Positions 39,775 to 47,958 of a stretch of DNA of 64,000 nucleotides are shown here, piece by piece. Both the position numbers and the translations under genes were made by a program. Source of the stretch: Streptomyces sp. NBC_00572 (GTDB taxonomy: Bacteria > Actinomycetota > Actinomycetes > Streptomycetales > Streptomycetaceae); contig NZ_JAPENX010000004.1 in NCBI RefSeq assembly GCF_026341815.1, positions 44,897-108,896 of the forward strand, in the 5' to 3' direction. The notes below the pieces were generated by a model. It was not told the origin of the DNA, did not search any database, and saw nothing but the letters and a program-made list of their open reading frames with translations. The first letter of the stretch is position 1, and each line of letters opens with the position of its first letter.

Positions 39775-39814
39775 CCCGGCGCGGGCAGAGGCCGAATCAT
39801 CTGCCCGCGCCGGG
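39775..39814 (-). terminator. Terminator of the PNPOx-like gene
   Basis: Perfect 15-bp arms CCCGGCGCGGGCAGA and TCTGCCCGCGCCGGG with a 10-nt loop, starting 3 nt past the leftward stop codon. Confidence 0.8.
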
Positions 39815-39817
39815 AGT

Positions 39818-40306
39818 TCAGCGCCGGCTCTCGTCGGTCCAGATGCGGCTGCTGAGGTCCGAGCCGCGCAGCACCTGCACCCTCCACGGGTCGATGCGCA
39901 GGACGTGGTACTTCGGGTCCTCGGGTCCGCCGCGCCAGAAGTTGAGCGGGTTGTACCCGACGCCCGCGGGGCTTCCCTTGCGGTAGAGGTCCCACGCGTA
40001 CTGCCTGGTCTCCTGGTCCTCCGCCCACGTGGAGACGCTGTCGATGAACACCGCGTTCTGGCGGGGGTTCCAGTACGAGTAGGTGGTGTGCGGGTTGTTG
40101 GCCAGATGGGCCACCTTGACGGGCGTCTTGTAGGCGGCGAGCCAGCCGACCGGCTTTCCGTCGACCACTTCCCAGATGGGCAGCAGGACACGGGCCCGGG
40201 GGCGCGACTTCTTGTCCACTGTGATCATGGTGCAGTAGACGATGTCCTGGATGTAGGAATTGAATTTGTCTTCGATTTCCGAGAAGGATTCCACGGTGGT
40301 AGCCAT
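39818..40306 (-). CDS. Pyridoxamine-phosphate-oxidase-like flavin protein
   Basis: A 162-residue split-barrel protein, ATG 40306 with AGAGGAA upstream. The PNPOx pattern is visible: YCTMITVDKKSRPRARVLLP, GWLAAYKTPVKVAHLANNPH, TTYSYWNPRQNAVFIDS and a C-terminal HVLRIDPWRVQVLRGSD. Families with this fold bind FMN, FAD, F420 or heme and reduce small molecules. It sits between monooxygenase 1 and the imine reductase on the same strand, so it may join in reduction or oxidation of the ring, but the 130-bp gap suggests its own promoter. The specific reaction cannot be read. Confidence 0.8.
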   Translation of the reverse strand: MATTVESFSEIEDKFNSYIQDIVYCTMITVDKKSRPRARVLLPIWEVVDGKPVGWLAAYKTPVKVAHLANNPHTTYSYWNPRQNAVFIDSVSTWAEDQETRQYAWDLYRKGSPAGVGYNPLNFWRGGPEDPKYHVLRIDPWRVQVLRGSDLSSRIWTDESRR

Positions 40307-40392
40307 ATCGATTCCTCTCGGCGTCCGATTGTCGATGGCAGGGGTCCGGAAGACCCCTTCTGGTATCAGAATGCAGTACCGCCACCGGTCGC

Positions 40393-40436
40393 GGAAGAAG
40401 GCACTTTGAAGTCACTGACTTCTCCCGCGGGTACCG
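40393..40436 (+). pseudogene. Fossil 5' end of an HxlR regulator gene
   Basis: These 44 bp match the first codons of the intact HxlR gene (47961-48004) at 34 of 44 positions without gaps, reading EEGTLKSLTSPAGT against EERTLKSPSHCTGT. No HxlR helix-turn-helix follows, because the imine reductase 3' end begins at 40437. It is oriented divergently from the PNPOx gene, just as the intact copy is divergent from the exporter. Confidence 0.45.
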
Positions 40437-41321
40437 TCAGGGACGTGGGCGGAAGCGGTCGACGACGGCCGCGTAGCTGTCGCCGCCCCGGCCGTTCGCG
40501 ACCGTTTCGGCGACCAGGCCACGGAAGAACCGCGGCAGCGAGACGTCCACCCCGGCCGCCTCGCTCTCCTGCACCAGGTGGTCCATGGCGGCGGCATGGG
40601 TGTCGAGGGTGGCGTCCCGGGCCACAGGCGCGTCGGCGTCGATCTGTTCGGCGTAGGCCGAGACGAAATCGGTGACCGAGGAGATCCACTGGTTGGCCAG
40701 GACGGCGAACTCGGCGGCCGGCACCTTCGCCGTGCCCACGAGCGCCGCCCCGTGCAGGAAGCTGTTCAGCACGCCCCACATGATGTTGAGCAGGGCCACG
40801 TCGTGGAGGGCGGCAAGACCGGGATCCGTACCGAGGTGCAGGCAGGTGCCCAGGTCACGCAGGACCGGCAGGTGTTGATCGAAGACCTGCTCGTCCCCGC
40901 TGTGGAGCAGGACCGCCTCGGGACCTCCCATGGTCTCCGGGACGGCCATGATCGCCCCGTCGAGGTAGGCGGCCCCCCGGTCGCCGACCCAGGCGGCGAG
41001 CTCGCGGGCCTGGTCGGAGGTGCTGGACGTCAGGTTGACGACGGTGCGCCCGCTCAGGGCCTCCCCCAGGGGGTCGAGGACGGACCGGACCGCCTCGTGG
41101 TCCTTGAGACAGACGATCACGAGGCCGTCGGTCGCCGATAAGGCCGCGGCCGCGGAGGGCGCGACCCGGGCGCCCTGGGTGATCAGATCCCCGTCCCTTC
41201 CCGGGGTCCGGTTCCACACCGTGGTGGAACGGCCGGCCCGCAGGAGCGCGGCGGCGATCGCCCGCCCCATCAGGCCAAGACCCAGAATTGTTACTTCCGC
41301 TTCGGCTTCGTTGTCGACCAT
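40437..41321 (-). CDS. NADPH-dependent imine reductase (6PGDH superfamily)
   Basis: A 294-residue protein; ATG 41321 chosen (MVDNEAEAEVT) with AAGGTG 8 nt upstream, although a GTG three codons earlier is possible. N-terminal Rossmann fold VTILGLGLMGRAIAAALLRA followed by TTVWNRTPGR, the NADPH signature of imine reductases, then LVIVCLKDHEAV and VVNLTSSTSDQARE. The all-alpha dimer domain starts about residue 165. Such enzymes reduce cyclic imines to amines. Beside a transaminase it predicts reduction of a C=N formed when the aminated polyketide cyclises. It is transcribed divergently from the SARP gene. Confidence 0.88.
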   Translation of the reverse strand: MVDNEAEAEVTILGLGLMGRAIAAALLRAGRSTTVWNRTPGRDGDLITQGARVAPSAAAALSATDGLVIVCLKDHEAVRSVLDPLGEALSGRTVVNLTSSTSDQARELAAWVGDRGAAYLDGAIMAVPETMGGPEAVLLHSGDEQVFDQHLPVLRDLGTCLHLGTDPGLAALHDVALLNIMWGVLNSFLHGAALVGTAKVPAAEFAVLANQWISSVTDFVSAYAEQIDADAPVARDATLDTHAAAMDHLVQESEAAGVDVSLPRFFRGLVAETVANGRGGDSYAAVVDRFRPRP

Positions 41322-41530
41322 GAGTTTCACCTTCTCTTTTCCTGGTCTGTCCCCCGGACAAAAAATATTCCCGTCACGCACTGCTCAAGACTCTTTCAAG
41401 GAGCAGGTGGGACAGTGGGGGGAAAATCTGCGGGAAGTGCACCACAGGCCTTCCGGCGCGTCAAGGATTGCCAACCTGATTCGGCCCGCGGGTATTTCCG
41501 AATGCACGTCAAACCTTGGAGCGGGGGGCA

Positions 41531-43732
41531 ATGAGGTTCAGATTGCTAGGGCCGTTGGAAGCGATATCGGGGGACGGACCCGTTGCCCTGGGTGGGACGA
41601 AACAGCGCGCGACACTCGGCTATCTCCTGCTGAATGCCAACCGCGTGGTGGCCACGAGCGAGCTCGTGGAAGCCCTCTGGGAATCGGAGGACGTACCGGC
41701 CACGGCCCGGAAGATTCTGCACAACGCGATATGGGGACTGCGGACGATCCTGGCCGAAAACGCCGGCCCCGGGGCCCACGGTGCGCCGGAACTCGTGACC
41801 AAGGCGCCCGGATACATGTTGCGTGTCGACCCCGACGACGTGGACCTGATGGCCTTCCGCCGGTGGGTGACCGCGGGCAGGGCCGAACTCGCGGCGGGTT
41901 CACCGGAGGAGGCCTCGCGGCTGCTGCGGAAGGGGCTGGACCTGTGGGGAGGCCCGCTCCTCGCCGACCTCGCCGAGTCGGGCATCGCCTGGCCGGAGCT
42001 CGACGCGGCCCGCCGGGACCGGCTCGACGTCCTTGAGGACCTCTTCGAAGCCGAACTGGAGTGCGGGCGCCACCATTCGATACTCGGCGAGCTGACGATG
42101 ATGGCCGAGGCGGAACCCTGGCGAGAACGGGCCCGCGGGCAGCTGATGCTCGCGCTGTACCGCTGCGGACGACAGGCCGACGCCCTGAACGTCTACGAGC
42201 GGGTGCGGTCCTCCCTGGTGGAGAACCTCGGTCTGGAACCCGGCCACGGTCTCCGTACGCTCCAGCACGCGATCCTGACCCACGACCCCGCGCTGGCTGC
42301 CGAGGCCACCACTCCCCTGCGCGAGGCAACCACTCCCCCGGGCGCAACCGTCACTCCGCGCGGGGCCACCAGCCCGGAAACCCCGGCCACCACCCCGGGG
42401 GGCACACCGCTCGCCCCGGTCACCTCGGTCCTCACACAGCGGCCCCCCGTCGAACAGCCCGCCGCCCCCCTCGTGGTTCCACGTCAGGGCGGCACGGCCG
42501 TCACCGAGCGGATCCCCGTGAGCGCGCTGCTCGTAGGGCTCAGGCTGGGCAGTCTCGACGAGGTGGCCCCCGGGGACATCGAGACGGCCCTGCTCACCGT
42601 CGAGGACGTCATCACCCGGTTCGGCGGCACCGTGGTCGCCGCGATCGGATCGCTCACGCTGGCCCTGTTCGGAGTCGACGGGCCCGGGGACGACGATCCC
42701 GAGCGGGCCGTCCGGGCCGCCCTGGCTCTGCGCGAGCGGTTCTCGGTCGACATGCAGACGGCCCTCAGGGCGGCGGTCACCACCGGCAGGGCCCTGGTCC
42801 GGCTCAGCCCCGGCGCCGAAGCCGGCCGCCCCTCGGCCGTGGGAACGCTGCTGGACGACGGCCGGGCGATGCTGGGCCGGGTACCGGACGGCGAGGTGTG
42901 GATGAGCGGCGCGGCGCGCCTCGCGACCGCGCCCTCCGTCGCCGCGAAATCGGCCGACGACTCCTCCGACGCGTGGCAGGTCCTGGGACTCCTCGGCGAC
43001 GAAGCCGAGTTCCGTACCGACCGCGAACACGAACTGGGGGTGCTCAACGGTCTGCTGGACTGGGCCCGGCACAGTTCGGTCCCCCACCTGGTGACCGTCC
43101 TCGGCGCGCCGGGTGTCGGCAAGTCGCATCTGCTGGCGGAGTTCGAGCGCAGCATCGCCGTACAGTCGCCGGCGCCCGTGCGCGTACTGACCGCCCGGGC
43201 CACCGGCCGCGGCGAGCCGCTGGCCGTGGCCGGAGTGATCCTGGCCCGCTACTGCGGCGTCCTGGCGGAGGACGCGGTCGAGGTCGCCCGGGCCAAACTC
43301 GCCGCGGCCGTGTGGCGTCTGCCCATGGCCAAGGCCCGTCGCGCCCAGATGTACCAGCGTCTCCTGCCGCTCCTGCCCCCGGATGGCTCTCCGGTGGACC
43401 CGGCCGACCGGGGCGAGGTCCTGAACGTATGGGCGGAGCTCCTGACGGCGGCCGCCGCGATCGAACCGGTCGTGGTCGTCGTCGACGACGCCCACCAAGC
43501 GGCCGACGCCGTACTGGACCGGCTCGAGTCCCTGTCCGACGGCGCCGGTACGGCCCCGCTGCTCACCGTCGCCACGGCCCGGCCCGAGCTGCTCGAACGC
43601 CGCCCCGGCTGGGGCGGCGGAAAGCACCGTGCGTCGACGCTGACGCTGCTGCCGCCGCGGACGGACCGGTCGCAGGAGCCGTCGGCGGGCCGTCCGCAGT
43701 CGCCGACGCGCGGACGGAGGATCGCGGTGTGA
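41531..43732 (+). CDS. Large SARP regulator with degenerate cyclase and AAA-type ATPase domains
   Basis: A 733-residue protein; ATG 41531 preceded by GCGGGGGG. Residues 1-95 form an OmpR-type winged helix (MRFRLLGPLEAISGDGPVAL, LGGTKQRATLGYLL). A BTAD domain follows to about 250 (RRLDVLEDLFEAELECGRH-type helices), then a Pro/Thr linker, then about 320-480 a class III cyclase-like domain (VEDVITRFGGTVVAAIGSL, DDDPERAVRAALALRERF) that seems to lack catalytic residues. An ATPase has Walker A GAPGVGKSHL near 526 and Walker B VVVVVDDAHQ near 650. The layout is that of PimR-type activators, which run to about 1,200 residues, so this one ends early. It is the probable cluster activator. Confidence 0.88.
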   Translation: MRFRLLGPLEAISGDGPVALGGTKQRATLGYLLLNANRVVATSELVEALWESEDVPATARKILHNAIWGLRTILAENAGPGAHGAPELVTKAPGYMLRVDPDDVDLMAFRRWVTAGRAELAAGSPEEASRLLRKGLDLWGGPLLADLAESGIAWPELDAARRDRLDVLEDLFEAELECGRHHSILGELTMMAEAEPWRERARGQLMLALYRCGRQADALNVYERVRSSLVENLGLEPGHGLRTLQHAILTHDPALAAEATTPLREATTPPGATVTPRGATSPETPATTPGGTPLAPVTSVLTQRPPVEQPAAPLVVPRQGGTAVTERIPVSALLVGLRLGSLDEVAPGDIETALLTVEDVITRFGGTVVAAIGSLTLALFGVDGPGDDDPERAVRAALALRERFSVDMQTALRAAVTTGRALVRLSPGAEAGRPSAVGTLLDDGRAMLGRVPDGEVWMSGAARLATAPSVAAKSADDSSDAWQVLGLLGDEAEFRTDREHELGVLNGLLDWARHSSVPHLVTVLGAPGVGKSHLLAEFERSIAVQSPAPVRVLTARATGRGEPLAVAGVILARYCGVLAEDAVEVARAKLAAAVWRLPMAKARRAQMYQRLLPLLPPDGSPVDPADRGEVLNVWAELLTAAAAIEPVVVVVDDAHQAADAVLDRLESLSDGAGTAPLLTVATARPELLERRPGWGGGKHRASTLTLLPPRTDRSQEPSAGRPQSPTRGRRIAV

Positions 43733-43750
43733 GGGAGGGAGCACCGGGAA

Positions 43751-43780
43751 GGGGCCCCGCCGGTGATCCGGCGGGGCCCC
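43751..43780. terminator. Bidirectional terminator between SARP and NmrA-like genes
   Basis: Perfect 13-bp arms GGGGCCCCGCCGG and CCGGCGGGGCCCC with loop TGAT, between convergent genes. Confidence 0.85.
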
Positions 43781-43798
43781 GGCACGTCAGGTGCTGAA

Positions 43799-43850
43799 AG
43801 CCCGGTAGGACTCGGACGTTCCACAGCCCGGTAGGACTCAGACGTTCCAG
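43799..43850. repeat. 26-bp tandem duplication across the NmrA-like stop codon
   Basis: The unit containing AGCCCGGTAGGACTC then GACGTTCCA occurs at 43799 and 43825. The right copy includes the stop and last codons of the leftward gene, so the left copy is a duplicated former gene end. Confidence 0.7.
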
Positions 43851-44680
43851 ACGCCTCGCGCGGCGGCGTCCTTCACGAAGTCGGAGAAGTCCCGGGGTTC
43901 ACGGCCCAGCACGCGCCGGACGGTGTCGGTGGGGGTGGCGTTCTTGTTGTCGCGGATCTGGGCGACGAGATCGGCGACGAAGAGCGCGTAGTCGGCGGGT
44001 ACGTCGTAGCTCACGAGCTCGTCCACGTAGGCCTGGTGCTCGACGGGGACGTAGCGGATGTCCCGGCCGGTGGCCTGGGCGATCTCCTTGACGGCCTCGT
44101 CCAGGGTGAGGGCCCGGGCGCCGCTCAGCTCGTAGGTCTGTCCGGCGTGGCCGTCCCCCAGCAGGGCCTCGACCGCGACGGCGGCGACGTCCTCGGTGTC
44201 GACGAACGGCTCGCGGCCCGACCCGGCGGGGAGGGACAGTTCACCGGCACGGACGCCGTCGAGCAGGACCCCCTCGTCGAAGTTCTGGAAGAACCAGTTG
44301 GGCCGTAGCACGGTCCACTCGGCACCGGACTCCTGGACGGCGCGTTCGCCGGCTATCAGCGACTTGCCGCCGACCGGCTCGGTCACCCGGGCCTGGAGCA
44401 GCACCAGCCGGCGGACCCCGCCGGCGACGGCGAGGCCGGACAGCTCGCGCAGCGCGGCCTCGGCGTCCCAGGCACCGGGCTTGTCCTGCGCGTCCACCAG
44501 GTAGGCGACGTCGACGCCGGCGAGCGCGGGCTCCCAGGTGCTCGTGTCGTCCCAGTCGAAGCGGACGTCCCCGGAGCGGCTGGCCGCGCGGACGGTGGCC
44601 CCGCGCTCCTTCAGCCGGTTCACGACGCGGCGGCCGGTCTTTCCCGTACCGCCGAGGACGAGGACGGTGGTGTCGGTCAT
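43838..44680 (-). CDS. NmrA-like NAD(P)-binding protein (atypical SDR)
   Basis: A 280-residue protein, ATG 44680 with AGGAAGG about 9 nt upstream. Rossmann motif VLVLGGTGKTGRRVVNRLKE, then LVDAQDKPGAWDAE, RRLVLLQARVTEP, LRPNWFFQNFDEGVLLDGV and EPFVDTEDVAAVAVEALL, matching the NAD(P)H-binding ergot-alkaloid/NmrA group (SDR type a5/a7). Members are redox sensors or reductases. It shares strand and direction with the second monooxygenase, 121 bp away and separated by a terminator, so it is probably transcribed on its own. A ketone or imine reductase role is possible. Confidence 0.85.
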   Translation of the reverse strand: MTDTTVLVLGGTGKTGRRVVNRLKERGATVRAASRSGDVRFDWDDTSTWEPALAGVDVAYLVDAQDKPGAWDAEAALRELSGLAVAGGVRRLVLLQARVTEPVGGKSLIAGERAVQESGAEWTVLRPNWFFQNFDEGVLLDGVRAGELSLPAGSGREPFVDTEDVAAVAVEALLGDGHAGQTYELSGARALTLDEAVKEIAQATGRDIRYVPVEHQAYVDELVSYDVPADYALFVADLVAQIRDNKNATPTDTVRRVLGREPRDFSDFVKDAAARGVWNV

Positions 44681-44736
44681 GGCAATGAGCCTTCCTGCAC
44701 AGGGAGATGTAAACGACCAAAGAGGGGTGTACGAGA

Positions 44737-44766
44737 CCGGGCCGCCCGCGCGTGCGGGCGGCCCGG
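44737..44766 (-). terminator. Terminator of monooxygenase 2
   Basis: Perfect 13-bp arms CCGGGCCGCCCGC and GCGGGCGGCCCGG with a 4-nt loop, 35 nt beyond the leftward stop codon. Confidence 0.8.
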
Positions 44767-44800
44767 TGGCCGGAGCGTTCCGGTCATCCGGAACGGCGGA

Positions 44801-45985
44801 TCACAGGAACGGGGTGTCGGGGGCGAGCCCGAGGATGGCCCGTCCGTGCACTTCCTGGTTGGGGTTGAAGGCGAACAGCGCGTGCAGGGCCAGGCCCCGC
44901 ATGTCCCGGTGGAAGCGCTGGAACGCCACGTCGCGCATGATCACCGAGGCGCCGCTGGCCTCGAACAGCTCGTCGACGGCCTCCTTCGCGAGCTGGATGG
45001 CGAAGGCCGCGGTGCCGCGGGCGGTGGCCCGCTCTTCCACGGACTGGCTCGTACCGGCGTCGGCGTGCTCCTGGAGCCGGCGCAGCCAGTTGTCCTGGAG
45101 CGCCTCGGCGGCCGCGATCTTGTTGGCGGCGATGGCGACCTGGATCTGGGTGACCGGAGAGGCGCTCTGGTCGGTCCAGGAGGTGTAGGTGATGCCCCGG
45201 CCCGGAAGGCGGTCGAGGAACAGCTCGTAGGCACCCTTGGCGATCCCGATGTAGGCGGAGGCGCCCTGGGCCATGAAGAAGGGGATGAAGGCGTAGTTGC
45301 GCCCGGTGGCACCGGTGTTCGAGCGGTCGCCGGTGGTGCCGGAGAGCACCTCCATCAGGCTGACCACCCGGTGGGCCGGGACCGTCACGTTCTCGGCGGT
45401 GGCCGTGGAGCTGCCCGTGCCGGCGGCGTACGAGGCGTGCCAGTCGTCGGCGATGGACAGCTCGCTGAAGGGGACGAGGGCGGCGAAGGGAGCCGGGGTG
45501 CCGTCGGGGCCGACGAGCAGGGCGGACAGCACGGCCCAGTTCGAACCGCGGGCGCCGGAGAGCCACTTCCAGGAGCCGCTGAGGCTGTACGAGCCGTCGG
45601 CCGCCGGGGTCAGCGTGCCGGTGGGGGTGAAGCCGGTGGAGACGCGCACCGCGCGGCCGGCGCCGTACACCTCCTCCTGGGCCTTGTCGGGGAAGAGGCT
45701 GGGGATCCACGAGCTGGACACCCAGATCATCGAGACCCAGCCGGTGGCCGTGTCGGCACGGGCTATCTCGCTCAGGATCCTGACCTGGTCGGCGACCGGG
45801 GCCTCAAGACCACCGAAGCGACGCGGGACCGCCAGGCGGTACACGCCGGCCTTGTCGAGCAGCTCGACGTTCTCGTCCGGGATCCAGCGACGCTCCTCGC
45901 CCTCGGGTCCGCTCTTGCGAAGCGTGTCGACGAGGGCTGTCACCTCGTCCAGCACCGCGGTGACGGCACTGTCGGTCGTGGTCAT
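44801..45985 (-). CDS. Acyl-CoA-dehydrogenase-like flavin monooxygenase 2 (group D)
   Basis: A 394-residue paralogue of the 38.4-kb enzyme with the same length and order: ELLDKAGVYRLAVPRRFGGLE, TATGWVSMIWVSSSW, GSWKWLSGARGSNW, AAGTGSSTATAENVTVPAHR, LFLDRLPGRGITY, and SGASVIMRDVAFQRFHRD. ATG 45985 has GAGGAGA upstream. It too should depend on reduced flavin from the reductase. Keeping two diverged copies suggests two distinct oxidations, for example N- or ring hydroxylation and epoxidation. The start region carries one copy of the shared cluster motif at 46081. Confidence 0.88.
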   Translation of the reverse strand: MTTTDSAVTAVLDEVTALVDTLRKSGPEGEERRWIPDENVELLDKAGVYRLAVPRRFGGLEAPVADQVRILSEIARADTATGWVSMIWVSSSWIPSLFPDKAQEEVYGAGRAVRVSTGFTPTGTLTPAADGSYSLSGSWKWLSGARGSNWAVLSALLVGPDGTPAPFAALVPFSELSIADDWHASYAAGTGSSTATAENVTVPAHRVVSLMEVLSGTTGDRSNTGATGRNYAFIPFFMAQGASAYIGIAKGAYELFLDRLPGRGITYTSWTDQSASPVTQIQVAIAANKIAAAEALQDNWLRRLQEHADAGTSQSVEERATARGTAAFAIQLAKEAVDELFEASGASVIMRDVAFQRFHRDMRGLALHALFAFNPNQEVHGRAILGLAPDTPFL

Positions 45986-46080
45986 CCTGTCTCCTCAGAA
46001 TTTGCCGCAGCAACTTTACGACGCGCACTCTTCTTTGCGCCGACGGTCATTCGTATTCTCTCGAAAGCAAGGTCATGTGC

Positions 46081-46096
46081 AGGTAATCCGGCGCTC
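46081..46096. promoter_or_regulatory. Copy of shared 16-bp cluster motif
   Basis: AGGTAATCCGGCGCTC, whose complement GAGCGCCGGATTACCT matches the 25.2-kb and 39.65-kb sites. It lies 96 bp upstream of monooxygenase 2. Confidence 0.35.
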
Positions 46097-46174
46097 TCGG
46101 AAAACAGCTCGATCAAACAGCCAGACCGGCCGTCGTCTCGACCGGCCGGTTACCGGAGAATGGTTCCGCGCAAG

Positions 46175-46222
46175 AAAAAAGCATTGCCCTGGCCGACCGG
46201 GGCATGGAGGCCAGGGCAATGC
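46175..46222 (-). terminator. Strong intrinsic terminator of the MFS exporter
   Basis: Perfect 14-bp arms GCATTGCCCTGGCC (46181-46194) and GGCCAGGGCAATGC (46209-46222). Read leftward the stem is followed by TTTTTT (46175-46180 complement), a textbook intrinsic terminator that is unusual for such GC-rich DNA. Confidence 0.9.
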
Positions 46223-46224
46223 TG

Positions 46225-46278
46225 CTTGAGCGGCTTGAGCGGCTTGAGCGGCTTGAGCGGCTTGAGCGGGTTGAGCGA
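46225..46278. repeat. 9-bp tandem repeat (five perfect units plus one)
   Basis: CTTGAGCGG repeats exactly five times at 46225-46269 and is followed by GTTGAGCGA. It lies between the exporter stop codon and its terminator, outside coding sequence. The gene-free stretch 45986-46303 holds only this, the terminator and the 46081 motif. Confidence 0.9.
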
Positions 46279-46303
46279 GGTGCTGCCGAGGGTGGGGCGG
46301 GAA

Positions 46304-47776
46304 CTACCTCGACGCCTCGACGGGCTCGGCCGCGCCGGGGATCTCCGTGGCTGCCGGCTCGGCGTCGGTCGCCCCGGCCCGGCTACGCAGGCCGAAGGCG
46401 CTGATGAAGGCGGCGACGAGGGCGGCGACCAGCGGCACGACCAGGGCGGCCTGGTAGCCGTCGAGGAGCTCCGCCGGCGAGGTGCCGTCCGTGGCCCCGA
46501 TGTTGACGGCGGCGACGGAGGACAGACCGAGAGCGGCGCCGAACTGGAAGGACGTGTACAGCAGACCGCCGGCGACGCCCTGCTCCTCCTCGGCGATGCC
46601 GTCGGTGGCGACGATGGTGAGCGGTCCGTAGGCCAGGGAGAACGCCAGGCCCAGGATGATCAGGCTCGGGAACATCGCCATGTACGTCCAGTCCGCGCCG
46701 ACCGGCAGGAACAGGGCGTAGGACAGGGCGGCGAGGAGCAGACCGCCGAAGATCACCCGGGCGTTGCCGAACTTGGCCACGAGCTTGGGGGTGAGGGTGG
46801 GCGAGAGGATCGCGTCCACACCGATGACGATGAGGGCGAAGCTGGTCTGCAGGGTCGACCAGCCGCGCAGCTCCTGCAGGTAGAGCACCGCGATGAACTG
46901 GAAGCCGAAGAACCCCGCGGCGAAGAGCATGCCGGCCAGGTTGGCGCGGACCAGGGAACCGTTGCGGAAGATGCCCAGGCGTACCAGCGGCGAGGACGAC
47001 TTGCGTTCGATGGCGATGAAGGCACCGAAGAGGACCAGGCTCGCCGCGATCGTGCCGATCGTCCAGGCGGCGGAGGCGTGGGTGGCACGCTCGACGCCGA
47101 AGACGAGGAGCAGGATGCCGCCGGTGACGGTGATCGCACCCGCCAGGTCGACGCCCTGGCCGGTGCGGTCGGGGCGCGCCGACTTGGGGATGAGGGCGAT
47201 CGCGGCGATGAGGATGAGGGCGCTGAGGATGACCGGCGCGAAGAAGACCCAGCGCCAGTTGATGGCGGCCAGCAGACCACCGACGACCAGGCCGATGGAG
47301 AAACCGCCGGCGGCGGTGCCGGAGTAGACGAGCAGGGCCTTGTTGCGCTGCGGGCCCTCGTCGAAGCTCGTGGTGATGATGGACAGACCCGCCGGGGTCA
47401 TGAACGCGGCGGCGACACCGGTCACGAAGCGGGCGACGATGAGCATCCAGCCCTCGGTGGCGAAGCCGCCCAGGCCGGAGAAGAGGAGGAAGACCACGAG
47501 CCAGAAGACGAACATCTGGCGGCGTCCGAACAGGTCGGCGGCACGGCCGCCCAGCAGCATGAACCCGCCGTAACCGAGCACGTAGGCGCTCATCACCCAC
47601 TGGAGCATGCCGGTCGACATGTCCAGGTCCTCGCGGATCGAGGGCAGGGCGACGTTGAGCATGGCGACGTCGATGCCCTCGAGGAAGATCGCGCCACACA
47701 GCACGAACAGCACGCCCCATGCGCGCCCGCTCATGCGGTCGGTGCCGCTGCTCGAGGGGGATTGCAGTGTGGACAC
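46304..47776 (-). CDS. MFS exporter of DHA2 type (14 TM)
   Basis: A 490-residue membrane protein; GTG 47776 with AAGGAGA upstream. About 14 hydrophobic segments. DHA2 marks are FLEGIDVAMLNVALPSIRED (motif D1-like), WVMSAYVLGYGGFMLLGGRA followed by DLFGRRQMFV (motif A), ARFVTGVAAAFMTPAGLSII (motif B) and GLVVGGLLAAINWRWVFF (motif C). It is divergent from the HxlR regulator, which should control it. It lies next to tailoring genes, so it is the best candidate to export the polyketide product and give self-resistance. Confidence 0.92.
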   Translation of the reverse strand: MSTLQSPSSSGTDRMSGRAWGVLFVLCGAIFLEGIDVAMLNVALPSIREDLDMSTGMLQWVMSAYVLGYGGFMLLGGRAADLFGRRQMFVFWLVVFLLFSGLGGFATEGWMLIVARFVTGVAAAFMTPAGLSIITTSFDEGPQRNKALLVYSGTAAGGFSIGLVVGGLLAAINWRWVFFAPVILSALILIAAIALIPKSARPDRTGQGVDLAGAITVTGGILLLVFGVERATHASAAWTIGTIAASLVLFGAFIAIERKSSSPLVRLGIFRNGSLVRANLAGMLFAAGFFGFQFIAVLYLQELRGWSTLQTSFALIVIGVDAILSPTLTPKLVAKFGNARVIFGGLLLAALSYALFLPVGADWTYMAMFPSLIILGLAFSLAYGPLTIVATDGIAEEEQGVAGGLLYTSFQFGAALGLSSVAAVNIGATDGTSPAELLDGYQAALVVPLVAALVAAFISAFGLRSRAGATDAEPAATEIPGAAEPVEASR

Positions 47777-47818
47777 AGAATTTCTCCTTGAACGCGAAGG
47801 AATAGCGATAGGGAATCA

Positions 47819-47834
47819 GCCGCATTATTGCGGC
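47819..47834. promoter_or_regulatory. Inverted repeat in the exporter/HxlR intergenic region
   Basis: GCCGCA-TTAT-TGCGGC, perfect 6-bp arms, 43 bp upstream of the exporter start and 125 bp upstream of HxlR. It is a possible operator for the divergent pair; HxlR proteins bind inverted repeats in such places. Confidence 0.4.
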
Positions 47835-47958
47835 AGGTGCTTGGAGTTCCCTTGAAGTTCGCGTGAGAACGGGGCAGGCTGGGAGAGGAGTTGCAAAGAA
47901 GAAGCCTGTGCTGGTTCCCACTTGTAACCACTGGCATCATGCGGCACGGTGGGGAACC

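Noticed and set aside
44846..47791. A 981-codon plus-strand frame opposite monooxygenase 2 and the exporter
   Set aside because: Antisense shadow; both minus-strand genes have full family motifs, ribosome sites and terminators.
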